A DNA stretch of 64,000 bases, from positions 186,001 to 250,000 of the forward strand of contig NTMA01000010.1 of NCBI GenBank assembly GCA_002917075.1. Reading direction: 5' to 3'. Shown piece after piece: positions 20,254 through 33,954 of the stretch (positions are counted from its first letter, which is position 1; every line of letters starts with the position of its first letter). This DNA comes from Hawksworthiomyces lignivorus (lineage: Eukaryota > Ascomycota > Sordariomycetes > Ophiostomatales > Ophiostomataceae). The notes beneath the pieces are model-generated. The model was not told where the DNA came from and did no database searches. It saw only the letters and a list, made by a program, of their open reading frames with translations. Both the position numbers and the translations under genes were made by a program.

Positions 20254-23200
20254 TAAGCGTCTGCATCTGGGCAGGAGAACGGGCGATGGGGAGAAACGAG
20301 TACCTGCGCTAGAAAGGCAAAAGAGCAGGACCGGGCAAGGGGGACGGGGCACAGAAAAGAGGGGGGGTGGGTATATTATGGCGAGTGATGTGCGGTGATG
20401 CACTGGCTGGGTGGAGGATAACTAGCGGATGGATGGCGATTATTTTATCTCTTTTCTGTCGGACGGGCCGGCAAACCCACTTTTTCGCAGAAGAAACTAC
20501 GCAGGGGAAAAGTACTGACGCACAGCGTTATACGAAGAACAAAAAAAAATTAAGAGAGCCATGGCGCTCCTTACACAGACACCTGGGCTGGCCGGTTTCT
20601 AGCGGTTCTGAACAGAGTACTTTTGTGTTGTCGTTCTCTCATCAGCTCTTTGTCCGATTGTCCTCTTTCTCTTTTATTACGCATAATGCTCATTCTCTTG
20701 GATTTGTCGTTGATGTTGTTCCTGCGTTGCTCTTGTTTACAAGCCGTATGAATGGAGATTCTCGCCGCTGCTCTTCTTTTGTCGTCTTGTCATTTTATAC
20801 TTCGTATTCCCCCCTGTCTTTTAATACGCAACCTTCTGCCTTTTGCCTTTCCTTCCGGACTCGTACCTTGCCAGTCGTTAACAAGGTGGTTGGCAAAAAA
20901 AAAATGCAAGGGTGGCAAACGTTTTCGAGGGGGCGAAGGCGGCGGTATTTGATGAGGTGACGATGATGAGATGCAAGCGTGTGACTGGCTGTAATGTGTG
21001 CTGTCACCTCTGCCTCAGCGCCGCTAAGGCAGCCTTAGAACGATCTAAGAAAGCATATTGCATCGCTGCTTCCTTGTTGATCGTCTCGTTCCGCTGATCG
21101 TTTTCGATTTTCTTTATCGCTTCTTTGACTTGGTCGCCTGCTTTAGTTCTCTTCTCCGCTCGATTGATTGTTTTCATGTATTATTACCCCCTAGTTGCTC
21201 CTGGGCGACATGCACAATGCAGGGCCTTAGCTTTTCATTGGATTCTCTACTGCAACAGCTCTCAAAGCTCTTGGGGACAAAGACCTCTGACGTCTGTGAC
21301 TGATGGCCTTGTAAAAGCTCTTGAGAGATCGGTGGGCTAACGAGCACCTGACAGGCCGTCATGGAGACCAAGGCACTTCTGCGGCCGGATGAGAGCGGAA
21401 AGGCGGGGCACAAAAGAAAAAGGAAAAAAAGAGTAAGGAACAAAGAAAGTTTTAGAGAAGGCGGTGACCTGCCCTTGTTTGCTTGGCCTGGCATTTCATC
21501 TATCCCACCTACGACCGCGACGCACTTTTCAGGAACGAAGTTTCAGCGACAGGAGAAGCAATAATTAAGCTACTCGTAAAGTGTGCAGTCCCTGTTGATT
21601 CCATGGCCGTCCACGCTGGTCACTGCGTGCTACCAAATAAGCAATATCTCAGCCAAGGTCCCTTATTCGGCAACGGACATATGCGCTGTGGCGACAGCTG
21701 TGTCTGCTGCGAGACAGGCACGAACGTGGCCTAGCTCTGTTCCATGCACGAACGGATAGCCAGGACAAATCCAGAAAATCCCAGGGAATCAAGAATACGA
21801 CTGTATGATACCGTACCTTGGGAAGAGAGAGGGGCATTAACCCGTATCTCGGATCTGCACCTGGCCTATCTGACGTGATTTTCTGGTCCAAGTACAAGTA
21901 CTCCCGTACTTGCAGGCAGGCGGTAATGTCTAGCTCCCAACCCTTTCTGCTCCTGGAAAGCACATGGCCGCTAGGGGGGGGGATGGGTCCTGCAGCTGCT
22001 GAGCAGCGTCTTCTTCTGTTCGCAAAAACCAGCCCTTTGTGATCTGTGCTGTGGCCCCGTGCTTGTGGCCCTATCCTGTCTGCCTGGACCTGGGTCTTTC
22101 TGCATAAGACCGTCTTGTCTGCGCCTGCCCGCCCTGCCCATTGCCCAAGAAGGGCGACGCTGCGGGGTTGTTGCCCGGCCCCGCCTCTTGCTCACTCTGC
22201 CCGCCGTCTGGGAGCTCCACCCCGCCAGCCTCCTGCTTTTCCTGCCAGCGCGAAGCACCGCAAAATGCGACCTGCCCTTGATTTGTTCCTGCTCTTTGTT
22301 CTCTCCAGCGCAATGCTTCTTTGCTTTTTCTGGTGCTTCCTACACGCCACTGCTCAGGGGACGCCTGTCAGTCATACCCTCATTGGCTCAGCACGCAACC
22401 TGGCTTACAAGGGTGTAAAAAGAAGAAAAAGAGAAGACAATAAAAGGAACCACTAGAGGCATCCTCCATCCCTGCTGCAGCTTTCGGAGTGCTCTCCCCT
22501 CTTTTACTTGTCCGCCTCTCATTTTCGTCGCTCCATCGCACCGTCACCTACGTCGTACTTTGTATTTCTGTCGCTTCTCACCCGCTTCTGTCTGCTGCAT
22601 ATGCTTTTGCCAACAAAGGCATCCCGATTCATCCACACACAATTGGGATTAAGGTGGTCCACTGTTCCCGTGGCTTCTCTCTCGCAACAGCCGTACACCT
22701 CTGCCACTCTTCCGTTATTCTTGCCGAGTCTGGCCATCACAGAGCGCCTACGCTCGCTCGTATACGCAGGACAACTATAATCCCCATGCTAAGTGAGGCT
22801 CGCTCTGTCGCATTGCTCGCTGTTTTTGTGTTGTTCCTTTTTTTGGTCGCTTCTTATCTCACGCCACCTTATCTTATCCTCTTTGGCCAAGGTTCATTTG
22901 TCTGTGCCTTACTTTGGCACCTCTTCTTTTTGGTTCCTGTTGGTCTGTGAATTATCGTCCGTGCTTTTTGTCTCTACGAATAAAGAAGGAATGATGACAG
23001 ACATAATCGAAATGTCCGGCTCCTTCCCTTCATTTTTCCTCTTGTGAGTCAGATTCCCTCATACTAACATGCTAACTACGCCGTCCTGCTCTGCTTAGCC
23101 CTTTGTTCCCCTTCCACGTCCGCCAAAGAGCCCACTTAGTTGATCACAACCGGTTCTGGAAGCGGGCGCTTTGCCTGCTTGGAGTAGCGCTGTCCTTTTT

Positions 23201-25504
23201 TCCGTGGTTCCTTATTCAGTACCCCTTGCATCAATGGCGTGGCTTTGGTCAGCCGTCGTCTAAGACACAGGTACTGCTTGTACATGATGCAGGCTTTGAA
23301 ACGCAGCAGAATTGTTCGGTGTTCTTATCGGTGCCTGGCAGACGTAGCAGAATAAGCAATAAAGATCTCGCTGAAAACAGCCTCTCCAGAATCCTGGATG
23401 CTCATTGAAATCATCCTGCCCAAAATATTACAAAAATACCCTTTCGTCACCGCAGGCAAAGCCAATTTTAGGTGGGTACCAGGCGACGATCAGGCACCCC
23501 CCTCTCCTCTCCGCCTGGTCGCCAGGCGCTGGCTATGCCAAGCAAAAGGGTTTTTTTTAGCTTTCCATGCTGTGCAAGCTGGAAAGCTGCCGAGTGCAAT
23601 CAAGAGTTTTTCCGCGCAAGGGCGGAAGCTTGGGCTTGACATAATCAGGCAGGAAATAGGGTTAAAAAAGAAAAAGGAAATGGAAAATAAAGAGAGGAAA
23701 AAGGACGAAAAGAAAAGCTAAGTCCTAGTTTTTTCTTGGTGACCAGAACTGCCCGAAGGCGGTGGTGAGCGACAAAGCAAAACAAAATGGATTAATAACG
23801 CAAGATCCAAAAAAGAGGAGACGTCATCACAGCCGCCCCTCACTCCTTCGCCTTCAATGCATCCACAAGAATTTCCATATTCCCTAATCGCAGCCCTTTT
23901 CTGTTCGCTTTCATTCGAGTTGAGCGACCGCTCCATGCCTCCCCGCTCCCTGAACCAAACGGTGGAGTTCAAAGTGCATGTCATATGCAAGGCGACTGCC
24001 GGCGCAGCTTTTCCTGTAGGCGTTGTACAAGCGGGTGGTGGTCAGGGGAGCAAAACATCTGCAACTGGCGAATGGCTAGCCAGGGCAACTACCTTTGCGC
24101 TGACCTATTTCAGTGTAACAGAATCAAAAAAGGAGCGTATGTGTACAGGCTAACCAACTAGCCATATCTTCCACTCACTGGTCCAATATAAGGCGGACCA
24201 CCCTTTTTCTCTACACCTAAATAAAGAGCAATATGGGCAGCGCCCATCTTGTTTATGCCTTAACTTTTACGCAGCCTTCTATAATTTTAGCACTTCCCCT
24301 TTCGTGCTTTGACCATGTTGCATTCGTGGTTGTGGGTGGCAATCGATGACTGCGTGCCTCTCGACTTTCGCGTCAGATGACTTGCACTACTTGTTGGAGG
24401 GCAATATGCGAACGACTTTCTAGAAAATCGCAATGTGCCATGTAAGAATGCCGGTGTCTATCTTCGTCCGCGCTATCCGGAGTTCTTAGCCTCCGCCAAG
24501 TGAGGCACAGACTGCGAAACAAACGTGTGCGTTTCTGCTTGAAAACAACACAAATCGATGTCCGTACTCTAAACAGTTGAACGTAAAACTGCACAGCACA
24601 TAAGATGTCATCTGTTAAAGAAGCAGGAAGATCTACTGTAAAACATAATAGCCAAGCTTATAAATATATGCCAACGCAGATCACATTGCATCATTTTACA
24701 GTTATTCTTTTCTCGCCGCCTGCAAACGAGCGCCCGAGGATCGTGTGCTGAATTATTCACTACAAATATGGATTTTAACTTGAAACGACGATAGGAAGGG
24801 AAACACAACTTATATTGACATATCTATTCCGGTCTGGCCTTGCCCATTCCCCGCGTCCTTTAGCCAAACCTGTGTTACCACGATCAGAGTTGCGGCCAAG
24901 GTTGACCACTACAGCCGTTTCTGCGCCCTTCCAACGCAAAAACAATGGCAGCATAGAACGAAATGCGTCAAGAAGAGAGGCCGTACAGAGGCACGCAGTC
25001 ACTACACCAGCTGCACGTATGAGGCATGGCTGTCAATAAATGTCGTTTCTTCCGCTTCCCTACGGAGGGGGTAAGCTGGCTCCGAGCTTGAATTTACCCG
25101 CTTCCATCACAACTTCTCCAATAGTCGCGGATCATGGATCTCAGTAGGTGTTGGGTCCGGCTCGCTCTTTCTTGGATAGATCAATTCTTTCCTGTAATTT
25201 ATTTGCGCAGATAAGAATGGCATCCCCAGAGTACTGCGGAGTCATTTTACCCGAAGAACAGAAGGGGCGGATTGTGCTTTCTGTGCCTTCCTATTGTGTG
25301 ATTGGGGCTATTCTTGTTCTTCGTCCTCATGCTGTCTCTTTGCTTCTTGATAAGTAAAAAAAGAAAAAAAAATGTCCGATGGTGTTGCTCCTTTCTTGTA
25401 GCCATTGGTAGACCGCTAAGCTCGATCTCTCTTCTCGTTGCCTTACCCGTGATACTCCCACGTGCTCGACGGGGAATATTTTGCTTCCGGCAGTGACTCG
25501 CAAC

Positions 25505-27670
25505 ATGTGGCCGGTCACGATACGGCTCTCGGCTGTCTTCAGCCTGGCACTCTTGGCCCAGACAACCCTCGGTCGTTTACCCCGGAAGCCAGTCATACAG
25601 ACCATAGAGAACCATGACGTGGTCTGTGACGGCACGCAGCCGGGCATCGGGGTCGCTCACTTCACACAGTACTTGAACCACTCCAACCCGGCCCAGGGCA
25701 ACTTTTCACAAAAGTATTTCTGGATGGACACGTACTGGGGTGGTCCGGGCTATCCGGTATGCAATCATTTTTTCATACTGTGCCTCTGTACCCTATCTGG
25801 CATTGCTAACAGATGCTAGGTTATTCTCATGACACCTGGCGAAGTAGAGCTGGCCCCTTATTGTGGCTTCTTGTCATACCAGGGCTTGGCCTCCCAGTTT
25901 GCGGCCGCTGTACGAGGAGCCGTCGTTCTGATCGAGCGTGAGCCATATTTCCGTCTTGGCGCTGCATCTCGTTTCCAGATGAGCGGGACGAGATGCTAAC
26001 CTATCGCAACTGCAGACCGCTACTGGGGCGAATCGAGCCCATACCCCGTGCTAACCACCGACACTCTCCAGCACCTGACACTGAACAACTCCGTAGCGGA
26101 CCTTGCACATTTTGCGCGGAACGTGCAGCTTCCATTTGATAAGAATGGCAGCAGCAACGCACCGAAGGCAGTAAGTAGTGCCGCGAGGACTCCGCAAAGA
26201 AATATGACCTCGAAAGATTATGAGAATTGAGCGGACATGTACAATTCTAAGTTGCGAACACTGACTTGCCATGTAGCCCTGGATCATGACCGGCGGGTCG
26301 TACTCCGGCGCCCTCACTGCGTGGACCGCTAAGCTGTCACCGAACACATTCTGGGCCTACCACGCAACGAGCGGGCCCGTCCAAGCCATCTATGACTTCT
26401 GGCAGTTTTTCAACCCTATCCGGGATGGGATGCCATCAAACTGCAGTCAGAGCCTGGAAAACATTACCGCATATATTGATGACTTCGTCGAGAAGCGATC
26501 CGACGCCGAGATCCAAGCTTTCAAGAAGGAATGGGGCCTCGAAACTCTGTCAAACAAGGCAGACTTTGCGTCGTATGCATCTACTTGCTAATGGCCATCT
26601 TTGATTGCGCAACTTTTTCAATATTTCAAGCTAACAAAGTCTTTCTTGTAGAGCCCTTTCGAATGCGGTCGATACTTGGCAAGATAGCTCCTTGACATCT
26701 GGGTACACTACATTCTTCAAGATGTGCGACGCTATTGAGGGCTATGGCATCAACAACACCGCGAGCGAGAGTGGAACCAAAATTCAAAATGCGCTAGATA
26801 TCCAGACAAAGGTCTCCAACGTGGCATGGTGGTTTAAGAATAAGTTCATTCTAGGGTGTACGTCGTCTTGTGTAGTGGTCATTCTTCGCCCTTTGCCTGA
26901 CTGGCTTGTTGGCTACCCCCGAGCTTCTACTGACAAATCTAGGGTGTTACGATAAATTCAACTACTCCGATTTTAAAGACCCCAAATCGGTTGGCTGTCT
27001 CGACTCGTACAACACGTCCAGCCCTCTGTTCACAGATCGAAACGTGAACAACTCTGCCGATCTGCAGTGGTTTTGGATGCTCTGCAACGAGCCTCTGGCC
27101 TACTGGCAGACCGGATCGGGGCCGAAGGACAAGCCCACCATTGCCACGCGGCTGATGACGGCCGAATACTTCCAGCGCCAGTGTGATATTTACTTTGGTC
27201 CAAATAGCACGAGTAGCAAGACGCCCATCACGAGCACCTACGGTTCCAGGATCGGCAAAACTGTGGACGATCTAAACAGACACACCGACGGGTGGAATTT
27301 CACAGGGAAGCGAATTCTCTGGGTGAATGGGTGAGCTTGTACAGACGCTGTCAATTTTCTAACTACAGGAGAAGTGCTGACTTGCTTCAGCGAATTCGAT
27401 CCGTGGAGGCCTGCTTCCGTGTCCAGCACAGACCGCCCCGGCGGCCCTCTGGCATCTACGACCAACGCACCTGTGCTTCTCATCAAGGGCGGAAAACACT
27501 GTGAGGACTTGTCGGTCAGGGGCATGTCTTATCTCCAAGGCGTACAAATTCAAGAGGTCAACTACATCATACAGTGGGTGAATGAATTCTATGACAACAC
27601 AACGTCAGAGAACCAAGAAAGGACGGTGCCGAAATTTGCGCCCATCACGCGACTCCGCGGGTTTTTGTAA
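25505..27670 (+). CDS. secreted serine carboxypeptidase, peptidase family S28
   Basis: Seven exons, 25505-25756, 25820-25937, 26016-26170, 26277-26572, 26652-26857, 26943-27330 and 27391-27670, all GT-AG and in phase, give 564 aa, typical for fungal S28. The N-terminus (about 20 residues, ending LAQTTLG) is a signal peptide. Family landmarks are YFWMDTYWGGPGYP, then EHRYWGESSPY, then GGSYSG with nucleophile Ser183, GEFDPWR with Asp475, and GGKHCEDL with His508, the full catalytic triad. S28 enzymes (prolyl carboxypeptidase/dipeptidyl peptidase 2 family) cut after proline; in fungi they work extracellularly or in vacuoles on proline-rich peptides. Many Asn-x-Ser/Thr sites indicate a glycosylated secreted enzyme. 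It has no obvious functional neighbour. Confidence 0.92.
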
Positions 27671-29945
27671 GCAAGGAACTGCCAGGCTAAAAAAAACCAG
27701 CAAAGAAGATGACAGAATCTTGAGAGACAAAAAGAAATCATACATTCTACTATACGTAAAAGTTACGCATCAAAAACATGAAGGGTATATCCTACTTTGG
27801 TTCCGTCGGGTAGACGTCTCCTTAGTCGCATAGGTCGCTGGTTTCATTAAAGGACGAAAGGAACAGACAAAGTGTTGTTTGTACCCGCAAAACACACACT
27901 CGTTTCAACGTCCTCTTTGTGCGTGTCGGCAGAGTGCAAGTTGTCCAAGCCGGTAAAATTAGAAGACGAAGAGCATCTGCTTTTTCTTTTACCTCGCAAG
28001 CCTTGGCAGTGAAATTAATGGAGTGTAGGAGACTTCCGGCTCGAGCTTGCTCTTCCTCTTCCAGCTCGGACCACCAGTTTGAGAACTCTCAACCTTTGGC
28101 TAGGCCTGCCACATTGGATGAGTTCACTAGTTCACAGAACCAAGAACACATGAATTTTTCTTCTCGCATTTTGCGCGGCTGCAAATTGACCGTCAGATTT
28201 TTTTTTTTTCGTTTAAGAATAAGCGGCGCACAGAAGCGAGAATAGGGGGCATGAAGAGAGCTAGATGGCACGAGGACGAAGAGGCATCTCCAAACATGCC
28301 ATTTTCTCGCTAAGCACTAGAACGGAGGTGTAGACAGTTTTGGAAATAAAAGAAAAAAGGTCTATGGTGGTCTTCTTCCAACGTAATGTCGGGCCGAACT
28401 GTTGTAGCTCACATGAACTTGCCAAGACCAAGCAGTTACAAGAGCAGTGAAGCCGAACTTATCATGGCCATTATATGGTTTGAAGTGATTTGCTTGGATA
28501 CTCTTTTTTCCTCGTCTTAAGTCCATATATGGACTTCTTGCTTTTAAACAACTTAAGAGTTTGTGAAACAATTTCGCGGTAGCTCGCGTGACGCATTCCG
28601 CCCGTGGCGTTTGGCCAATTCTCGCTTATTCTCAGAGACCAAGAACTTTGGGAATTACACAGGAAGGAGGCAAAGAGAAGGATGGAGACGAAATATTGAA
28701 GTTTCGCAAATCCTTCACGATACTTTGTTGGAACTGATTTGCGATGCGCAACCATCTTAACAGGGGACCATCGTCAGACATGGTTTAACCGTGCAACTGA
28801 TGAACAATAGGGAGGAAACCAGGAGCCTCGATTTAGAACCCAGAGACGGTGCACTGGTAGATGCTCAGGTTCAGATCGCCATTGTGGCGTGGATTAGACG
28901 ATGATTGCATGCAGCTATTGTTGGTAGGGGAGGGAAGTAATGAATTGACAAAAGCCGTGAGAGGCACCGTAGCAAGAGCAGAGAAGCATATATCGTCGGA
29001 TGTGTTATAACTGATACATCCGAACTACATTTTCAGTGGAGTGGATTTGCAAGAACCAAATTTCCCTTTCCGCAAATTTCGCAGTGGAACCAATTCGTCC
29101 GCTTTCGTCTCTGACAGGGCTACATAGACCCTGCGTCATTTGGAGACAATTGGAGCATATTATGCGATCATCATCGATGAAGAAAAAGGGTCGAGGGGGA
29201 CATTTCTGGCGATCCGAGCATACAGCACAAAAGTCAAAGAAGAGAGGAGGGGGAGGGGGGCGAGAGAAAGAGAGAAAGAGGAGAAAAGACAAATGGTAAA
29301 ATATACAGACGAACATGCGTTCCCCAAACTGTGGAACTATGGTGCAGAAGAGCATGAGAGAATGTGTGGCATGTTATTCTTCGAGAGATATCTCAGTGGT
29401 ACAGCATCTTCTGAAACCACAATCTCTGTTTTGTATTCTTCTTTCTTCTTTCTAACCCTTCTTCTGCACGTGGAAAGAAAAACAACCAAATTTAATGAAC
29501 GGCTTACGGCACAAGAGATAATTGGCCTGTTAATGTGTGTCAGAGCAATACACGTTTTCACTGGGGATGAGGTGACGACAGCGAAAAGAAGTGATGCACT
29601 TGATGCAGTTCCAAGAATTCGGGTCACCAGGGTCTTCGGGTACGGACCACGATCTTCCCAGATAGCGTTACAGCTGCAATTGGGGGCTGAGAAGCAAAAT
29701 GCACACAGTTTTCAAGATCATATCGATACTGTGTTTGGCGAGAATTTAACATCTCAACAAACAGTGGAAGCGTGGCAAATGCGTATTACAGGCTGAACTT
29801 CAATTGGTGTCTCGGAAAGCTGAGATTTCTTTTCTCCTCGTAGCATCTTATGTTGTTCCCTATCTGAGTGTAAGAAGTAGAGAAATTATGCAACAACCGA
29901 AGAGTAAGAGGCAAGTCTAGCCTGAGTTCCTAAATGTCTGTGTTA

Positions 29946-29992
29946 GTGCTTGTGCTTATGTCTGTGCCTGTGCCTGTGCCTGTGCTTGTGCC
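29946..29992 (+). repeat. imperfect TGTGCY hexamer microsatellite
   Basis: About seven units of TGTGCC/TGTGCT (with one TATGTC variant) in tandem. It is not in a supported gene. Confidence 0.7.
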
Positions 29993-31149
29993 AGTCCCTG
30001 TCTTTATCCATGCAGGTCCAGCGTGCGGGCCGCTTCTGGGGAACGGGTGGGCTGGCTGGGCATGGCCAAAAAGAAAATAGACAGAAAAAGGGCTAATCCT
30101 GAGACATATATTGTTCCAAAAGACAACAAACGAATTTATCCTCCTTTGAAGTTTCTTTTGTATTGGCAGTCATGGTCATAGTACAGGGAGACCAGCACTC
30201 CTTAAACCTCAATACTAGCGAGAAGACTACTCCACGCCGCCCTGCGACGATGGTACGCCACTTCGTTTGCTTCCATCCGAACAAGAAACTGGCAGTATGT
30301 TTTGTGAAAATGACCATGAAAGCTGGAGCTAGGAGGGCGAGTTCAACGCCCCAAAATGTTCAATTACAAGTATTTCCATGTCAGATCGGATGCCATCGTC
30401 TCTGCTCGTCATCAAAAGGGAGAAAGAGTCAGTGATGCTGTATGAGACCCAACTCTTTGAATTCGTTGTAATTGATGGACGGACAGGAGACAGAATCATC
30501 AGTTGTCAGCAATTCAGCCTCACCGGCATTGATGCCGCCATCGCTGGTGATGTGCTCTGTCGCATTAAAATCTTCTTATGTACATTCATCGAGGAAGCCG
30601 ACAAGCACCACCAGCCTCTTCTTAGGAACGAGAAATGAGAATAAGAGCAAGTGCTTTCTTCTTTTGCCAAGAACTATCTTTTCTATTATAGCCGAACGTA
30701 GAATTCTTGCGGCGTGCCAGGTGTTGCCAATCCAGTTTGATCTCCTTCTACCGGAACCCACACAAGACGCACATCATGTCCCGAGCGTCGATGCGATTGC
30801 AATTTTTGCTTCAACGCATTACACAAGGTGGCCAGAGAAGTCGTGCTACCCGCACGCTCAAACAGAGTCTTGGCTCTCTCTGGGCTCTCCGCGCTTCCTT
30901 TTTTCCCGTCTCTCTGAGCAGTGCGCATAGCATGACATGGCCGACCTAGCCGTCTGGCCATCTGTTTCTTTTTTCGTCGAGCCTTTACATTCCCAAAATA
31001 TACATCTACTCTTGCAGTTCCTCTACTAATGCACCGTTATGTCTGATGTCCCTCTCCTTCTTTTTTTTTTCTTTTGTTTTCCTTTCGGTTGTGCTAAATT
31101 TGTCCCTCGTTTATTCTCACATCAACGACGGCATCCAAGACGATAGTGG

Positions 31150-31197
31150 CAGCGACGACAACAACAATAACAGCGACGACGACAACTACGACGACGA
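31150..31197 (+). repeat. GAC/AAC triplet-rich tract
   Basis: A run of GACGAC, AACAAC and ACGACG triplets, about 240 bp before the ATG of the next gene and probably in its untranslated leader. Confidence 0.6.
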
Positions 31198-31435
31198 AAT
31201 TCAATTGTGTTCTTATACCATCTAACATTTACATACTGTCTAAGCACTCGTTTTCTCAAGAATAGCATCGGCATATATCGTCAACAACACAACTTGGCAG
31301 TGATCGATTGAGTCAGGCGAGCTACAGCTCTCGGTGTCTTTTCCGATCCGAATTTTTGTTCCGACGCTGCTCTTTCAAGTCATGAGCATACCAAGGCATC
31401 TCTAGAATCGTTGACGTTAGAGAGCTTCTGGGAAA

Positions 31436-32702
31436 ATGGCCATCCAGACCAATGCACCGCGAATTGTCATTTCCCTGTCTATCATGACAGGTGTGGCGTT
31501 TGTGTTCATGGGATTGCGCTTCTTCTGCAAAGGACGATACCACAAGCGGTTTGGCCTCGACGACCACATGTTAGCAGCAGCATGGGTATGGCACCTTAAA
31601 CTAGAATACCCAACGGTCGTTGAATTTTGCCTAGCTAACTTCTTTAGATATGCCTCGTCGCGTATTCTGCTCTGACGATTACATCGACTAACTATGGTAT
31701 TGGTCTGCACATTAACCTAATTTCAAGCGACGACTTGATCACTGCTCTGCGGCTTCTATATGTTGGCCGGTTCATTGCCATCATCGCCCTTGCCATCAGC
31801 AAAACGTCCTTTGCCGTCACGCTCTTGCACCTGGCTATGACCAACTGGCAGCGCTATGTTCTCTGGTTCATCATCATCTCTCTGAACATCATCATGTGGT
31901 TCTCTGCACTATCGCTCTTTATTCAGTGCACCCCCATCTACAAGGCGTGGGATCTTGCGGCTAAGGGGACCTGCTGGGATCCCCAGATCCAAGTTGACAT
32001 CGGCATTGCAGCTGGAGGTAAGTAATGATTCTGTCACTATTTTGCTAAGGGCCGTAAGCATTTTGTGCTGACGGATGATGTGCTCTCTTTTTAGCTTACT
32101 CGGCCCTGATGGATTTCAGCCTGGCACTGTTCCCATCCTTCTTGATCTGGAATCTACAGATGAAGCAGACGGAGAAATTTGCTGTCATTGTAGCTATGAG
32201 CTTGGGAGTCTTGTGAGTTTCTCTGCAACTAAAATTACTCCGTATGTAATATCAGACTAACGCAGTGCAGCGCTGGCATCACCGCCATCATCAAGACCTA
32301 TTTCATCTCAGGAAGCCAGCGTTCTAAAGACTTTACTTGTACGTATATGAAATGTTCTTTTGATGTCCGAGGTTGTCCATTGACCGCATGGTAACTAATA
32401 TGTCTCTAGTCACCACGGCGAATCTGTTGATCTGGTCCGGGGCTGAGACGGCAGTCACCATCATTGCCGCCTCATTGCCGTTCCTGCGGCTCCTCCTTAA
32501 GGAGGTCTCCGCCAAAGGAAAGTCGGCTCGCCCAGAGACGTACTACCTCGAGGACATCACGGGCAACACTCGTGATGCCGCGAACCAGCGGACGCAACGC
32601 CAAGTGCGGGATGATGATGAGAGCGAGAAGAGCATACTGGGTGAGACAAAACGAGGCCAGCTGCGCATCGAGAATGGCCAGGCGAAAATCGAATTCGCCT
32701 AA
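31436..32702 (+). CDS. seven-helix rhodopsin-like fungal integral membrane protein (PTH11-related type)
   Basis: Five exons, 31436-31585, 31648-32017, 32095-32212, 32271-32338 and 32410-32702, encode 332 aa. The order is short outer N-terminus, a helix ending near RFFCKGRYHKRFGLDD, then six further helices, and a hydrophilic C-terminal tail rich in Arg/Glu. The loop-helix signatures R-x-GLDDHM, LLYVGRFIAIIALAISKTSF, FIQCTPIYKAWD followed by GTCWDP, and YSALMDFSLALFPSFLIWNL are hallmarks of the large fungal rhodopsin-domain family (PF20684-type), which includes PTH11-like putative receptors lacking a CFEM domain. The two cysteines (about the CTP and TCW motifs) probably form the conserved extracellular pair. 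Function in this organism is unknown. One intron carries the TACTCCGTA motif (32236-32244). Confidence 0.88.
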
Positions 32703-33954
32703 CCTCAAAAAGTCGCAAAGCTGGATTCCGCAGCACAGCAATGCGACAGGAAAAAAAAAATAAGCAAAACAAAAAAAAAACCAACCAAAATCAGAGATAC
32801 CAAAAGCCTGCCTCACGTGGCAGCATATACGACTAAAATGGGGGAGCACATCCCTCCACGAACACCAAAAAATAGGTCCACAAAAAAAGAGAAAAAAAAG
32901 AAAAATTCAACGGCGGAGGCAGACTGAATCCGAATCTGCTTCAAATTTGATATGGGTCACGAACGGCATTCCAATACTTCATTTTTTTAACACTGCATTG
33001 TTACGGAGAATGGCGAAACGGGTTGTGGAAAGGCTTTTGCTTCCTCTTCTTCCTCTCTTCTTTTTATTCTTTATGTATTTTTTTTTTCTTCCAACCTTCA
33101 TGATTTTTAGCCCGGCGCAATGTCTCTTTTTTCAAAAGAACCATTAGGGGAGGTGTTTCTGGCTACTTATTTGTCATTGGCTCAATGTGGAAGACGTGAC
33201 CCATGAAGGCTTTTTGTGTGGATTCTGAGAACTTTAGGGGGCCGTACGATATGAAGCGTATGTTAGTTTCTCAAACTCTTTCGCGAGTAGCTTCAGCTGT
33301 TTCGATGATACCTTTCTTCGCGTGTAATGAGAGAGAAAAGAGAAAAGATATATATATCAGTTGACACATCCAATGGCTCTCCGGAGCATCACTTGCGATA
33401 AGGGCAAAATCATTAAGTGATACTAATATATCAAATGTCCTTAAATGATGGCTCTCATTTCATCTAGAAGAAAGCTAAGCTTTCTAGATAGCAGACCAGG
33501 CCGCTGCGGCGGACAAGAGGCGAACTTGTTCTGCTTGCTGCTCAATATTTCCCGACAGGGCGATCTGCCCCAATAAAGTACAACTCAATATTAATCTATT
33601 CTCAATAAAATGTCCTAGTATCGAACAAACAACAAACGAGGCGGGGGAGAAACCGTCCAATGATCCATTTTACCGATGCTCTCGACAAACGCGAAGTGCC
33701 ATCCAGTCTTCCGAGCTGGAATCGGGGAAGGCCAGAGATTAGCCACGACGGTATATATTTTTGCACATGCCCGTACATATAGAGCTGGGCTTTGGTTTTT
33801 TTGTTTTGCAGAAGACGGTTAGCTGCGTTACGATCCAGCCCAGAGGCTTTCTTTTTGGGAACCCAATTCGGCAAAAACCTGCGCTTGTATTATCACTGCG
33901 AAGACGCCCGTTTTTTTCTGATAAAGAGCCCGAGAAAACCACACCTCCCTTACA
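32703..33954. other. intergenic, no gene seen
   Basis: AT-rich, with many A and T runs (32750-32780, 32880-32900, 33060-33090). It is the 3' flank of the membrane protein and the promoter of the GC-rich secreted protein. Confidence 0.5.

Larger units (their letters stand above)
18809..25504. other. 6.7-kb gene-free interval upstream of the C2H2 regulator and the S28 peptidase
   Basis: No frame here shows family-like protein sequence; the longest (for example 22489-22950) are low-complexity and lack homologous motifs. Notable content: a GA-rich tract at about 19670-19745 (CT-rich on the minus strand, as in fungal core promoters), GTAC-rich palindromes near 20.15-20.25 kb and 21.89 kb, and pyrimidine-rich stretches at 22.5-23.1 kb. 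A long 5' leader, upstream ORFs or noncoding transcripts for the C2H2 gene are possible. Confidence 0.5.
27671..31435. other. 3.8-kb interval without a supported gene
   Basis: Short frames on both strands lack motifs. The longest, 29140-29796 (+), is a mixture of low complexity and unfamiliar sequence and I do not accept it. It contains a TGTGCC/TGTGCT hexamer repeat (29946-29992), several CT-rich stretches, and a GAC/AAC triplet-rich tract (31150-31197) that probably lies in the leader of the next gene. Confidence 0.45.

Noticed and set aside
22489..22950. 153-codon plus-strand ORF in the long gap
   Set aside because: Hydrophobic low-complexity translation of CT-rich DNA with no family features.
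29140..29796. 218-codon plus-strand ORF
   Set aside because: Begins in low-complexity Lys/Arg/Glu sequence, has no recognisable motif, and the minus strand is also partly open. It is not enough to call a gene.
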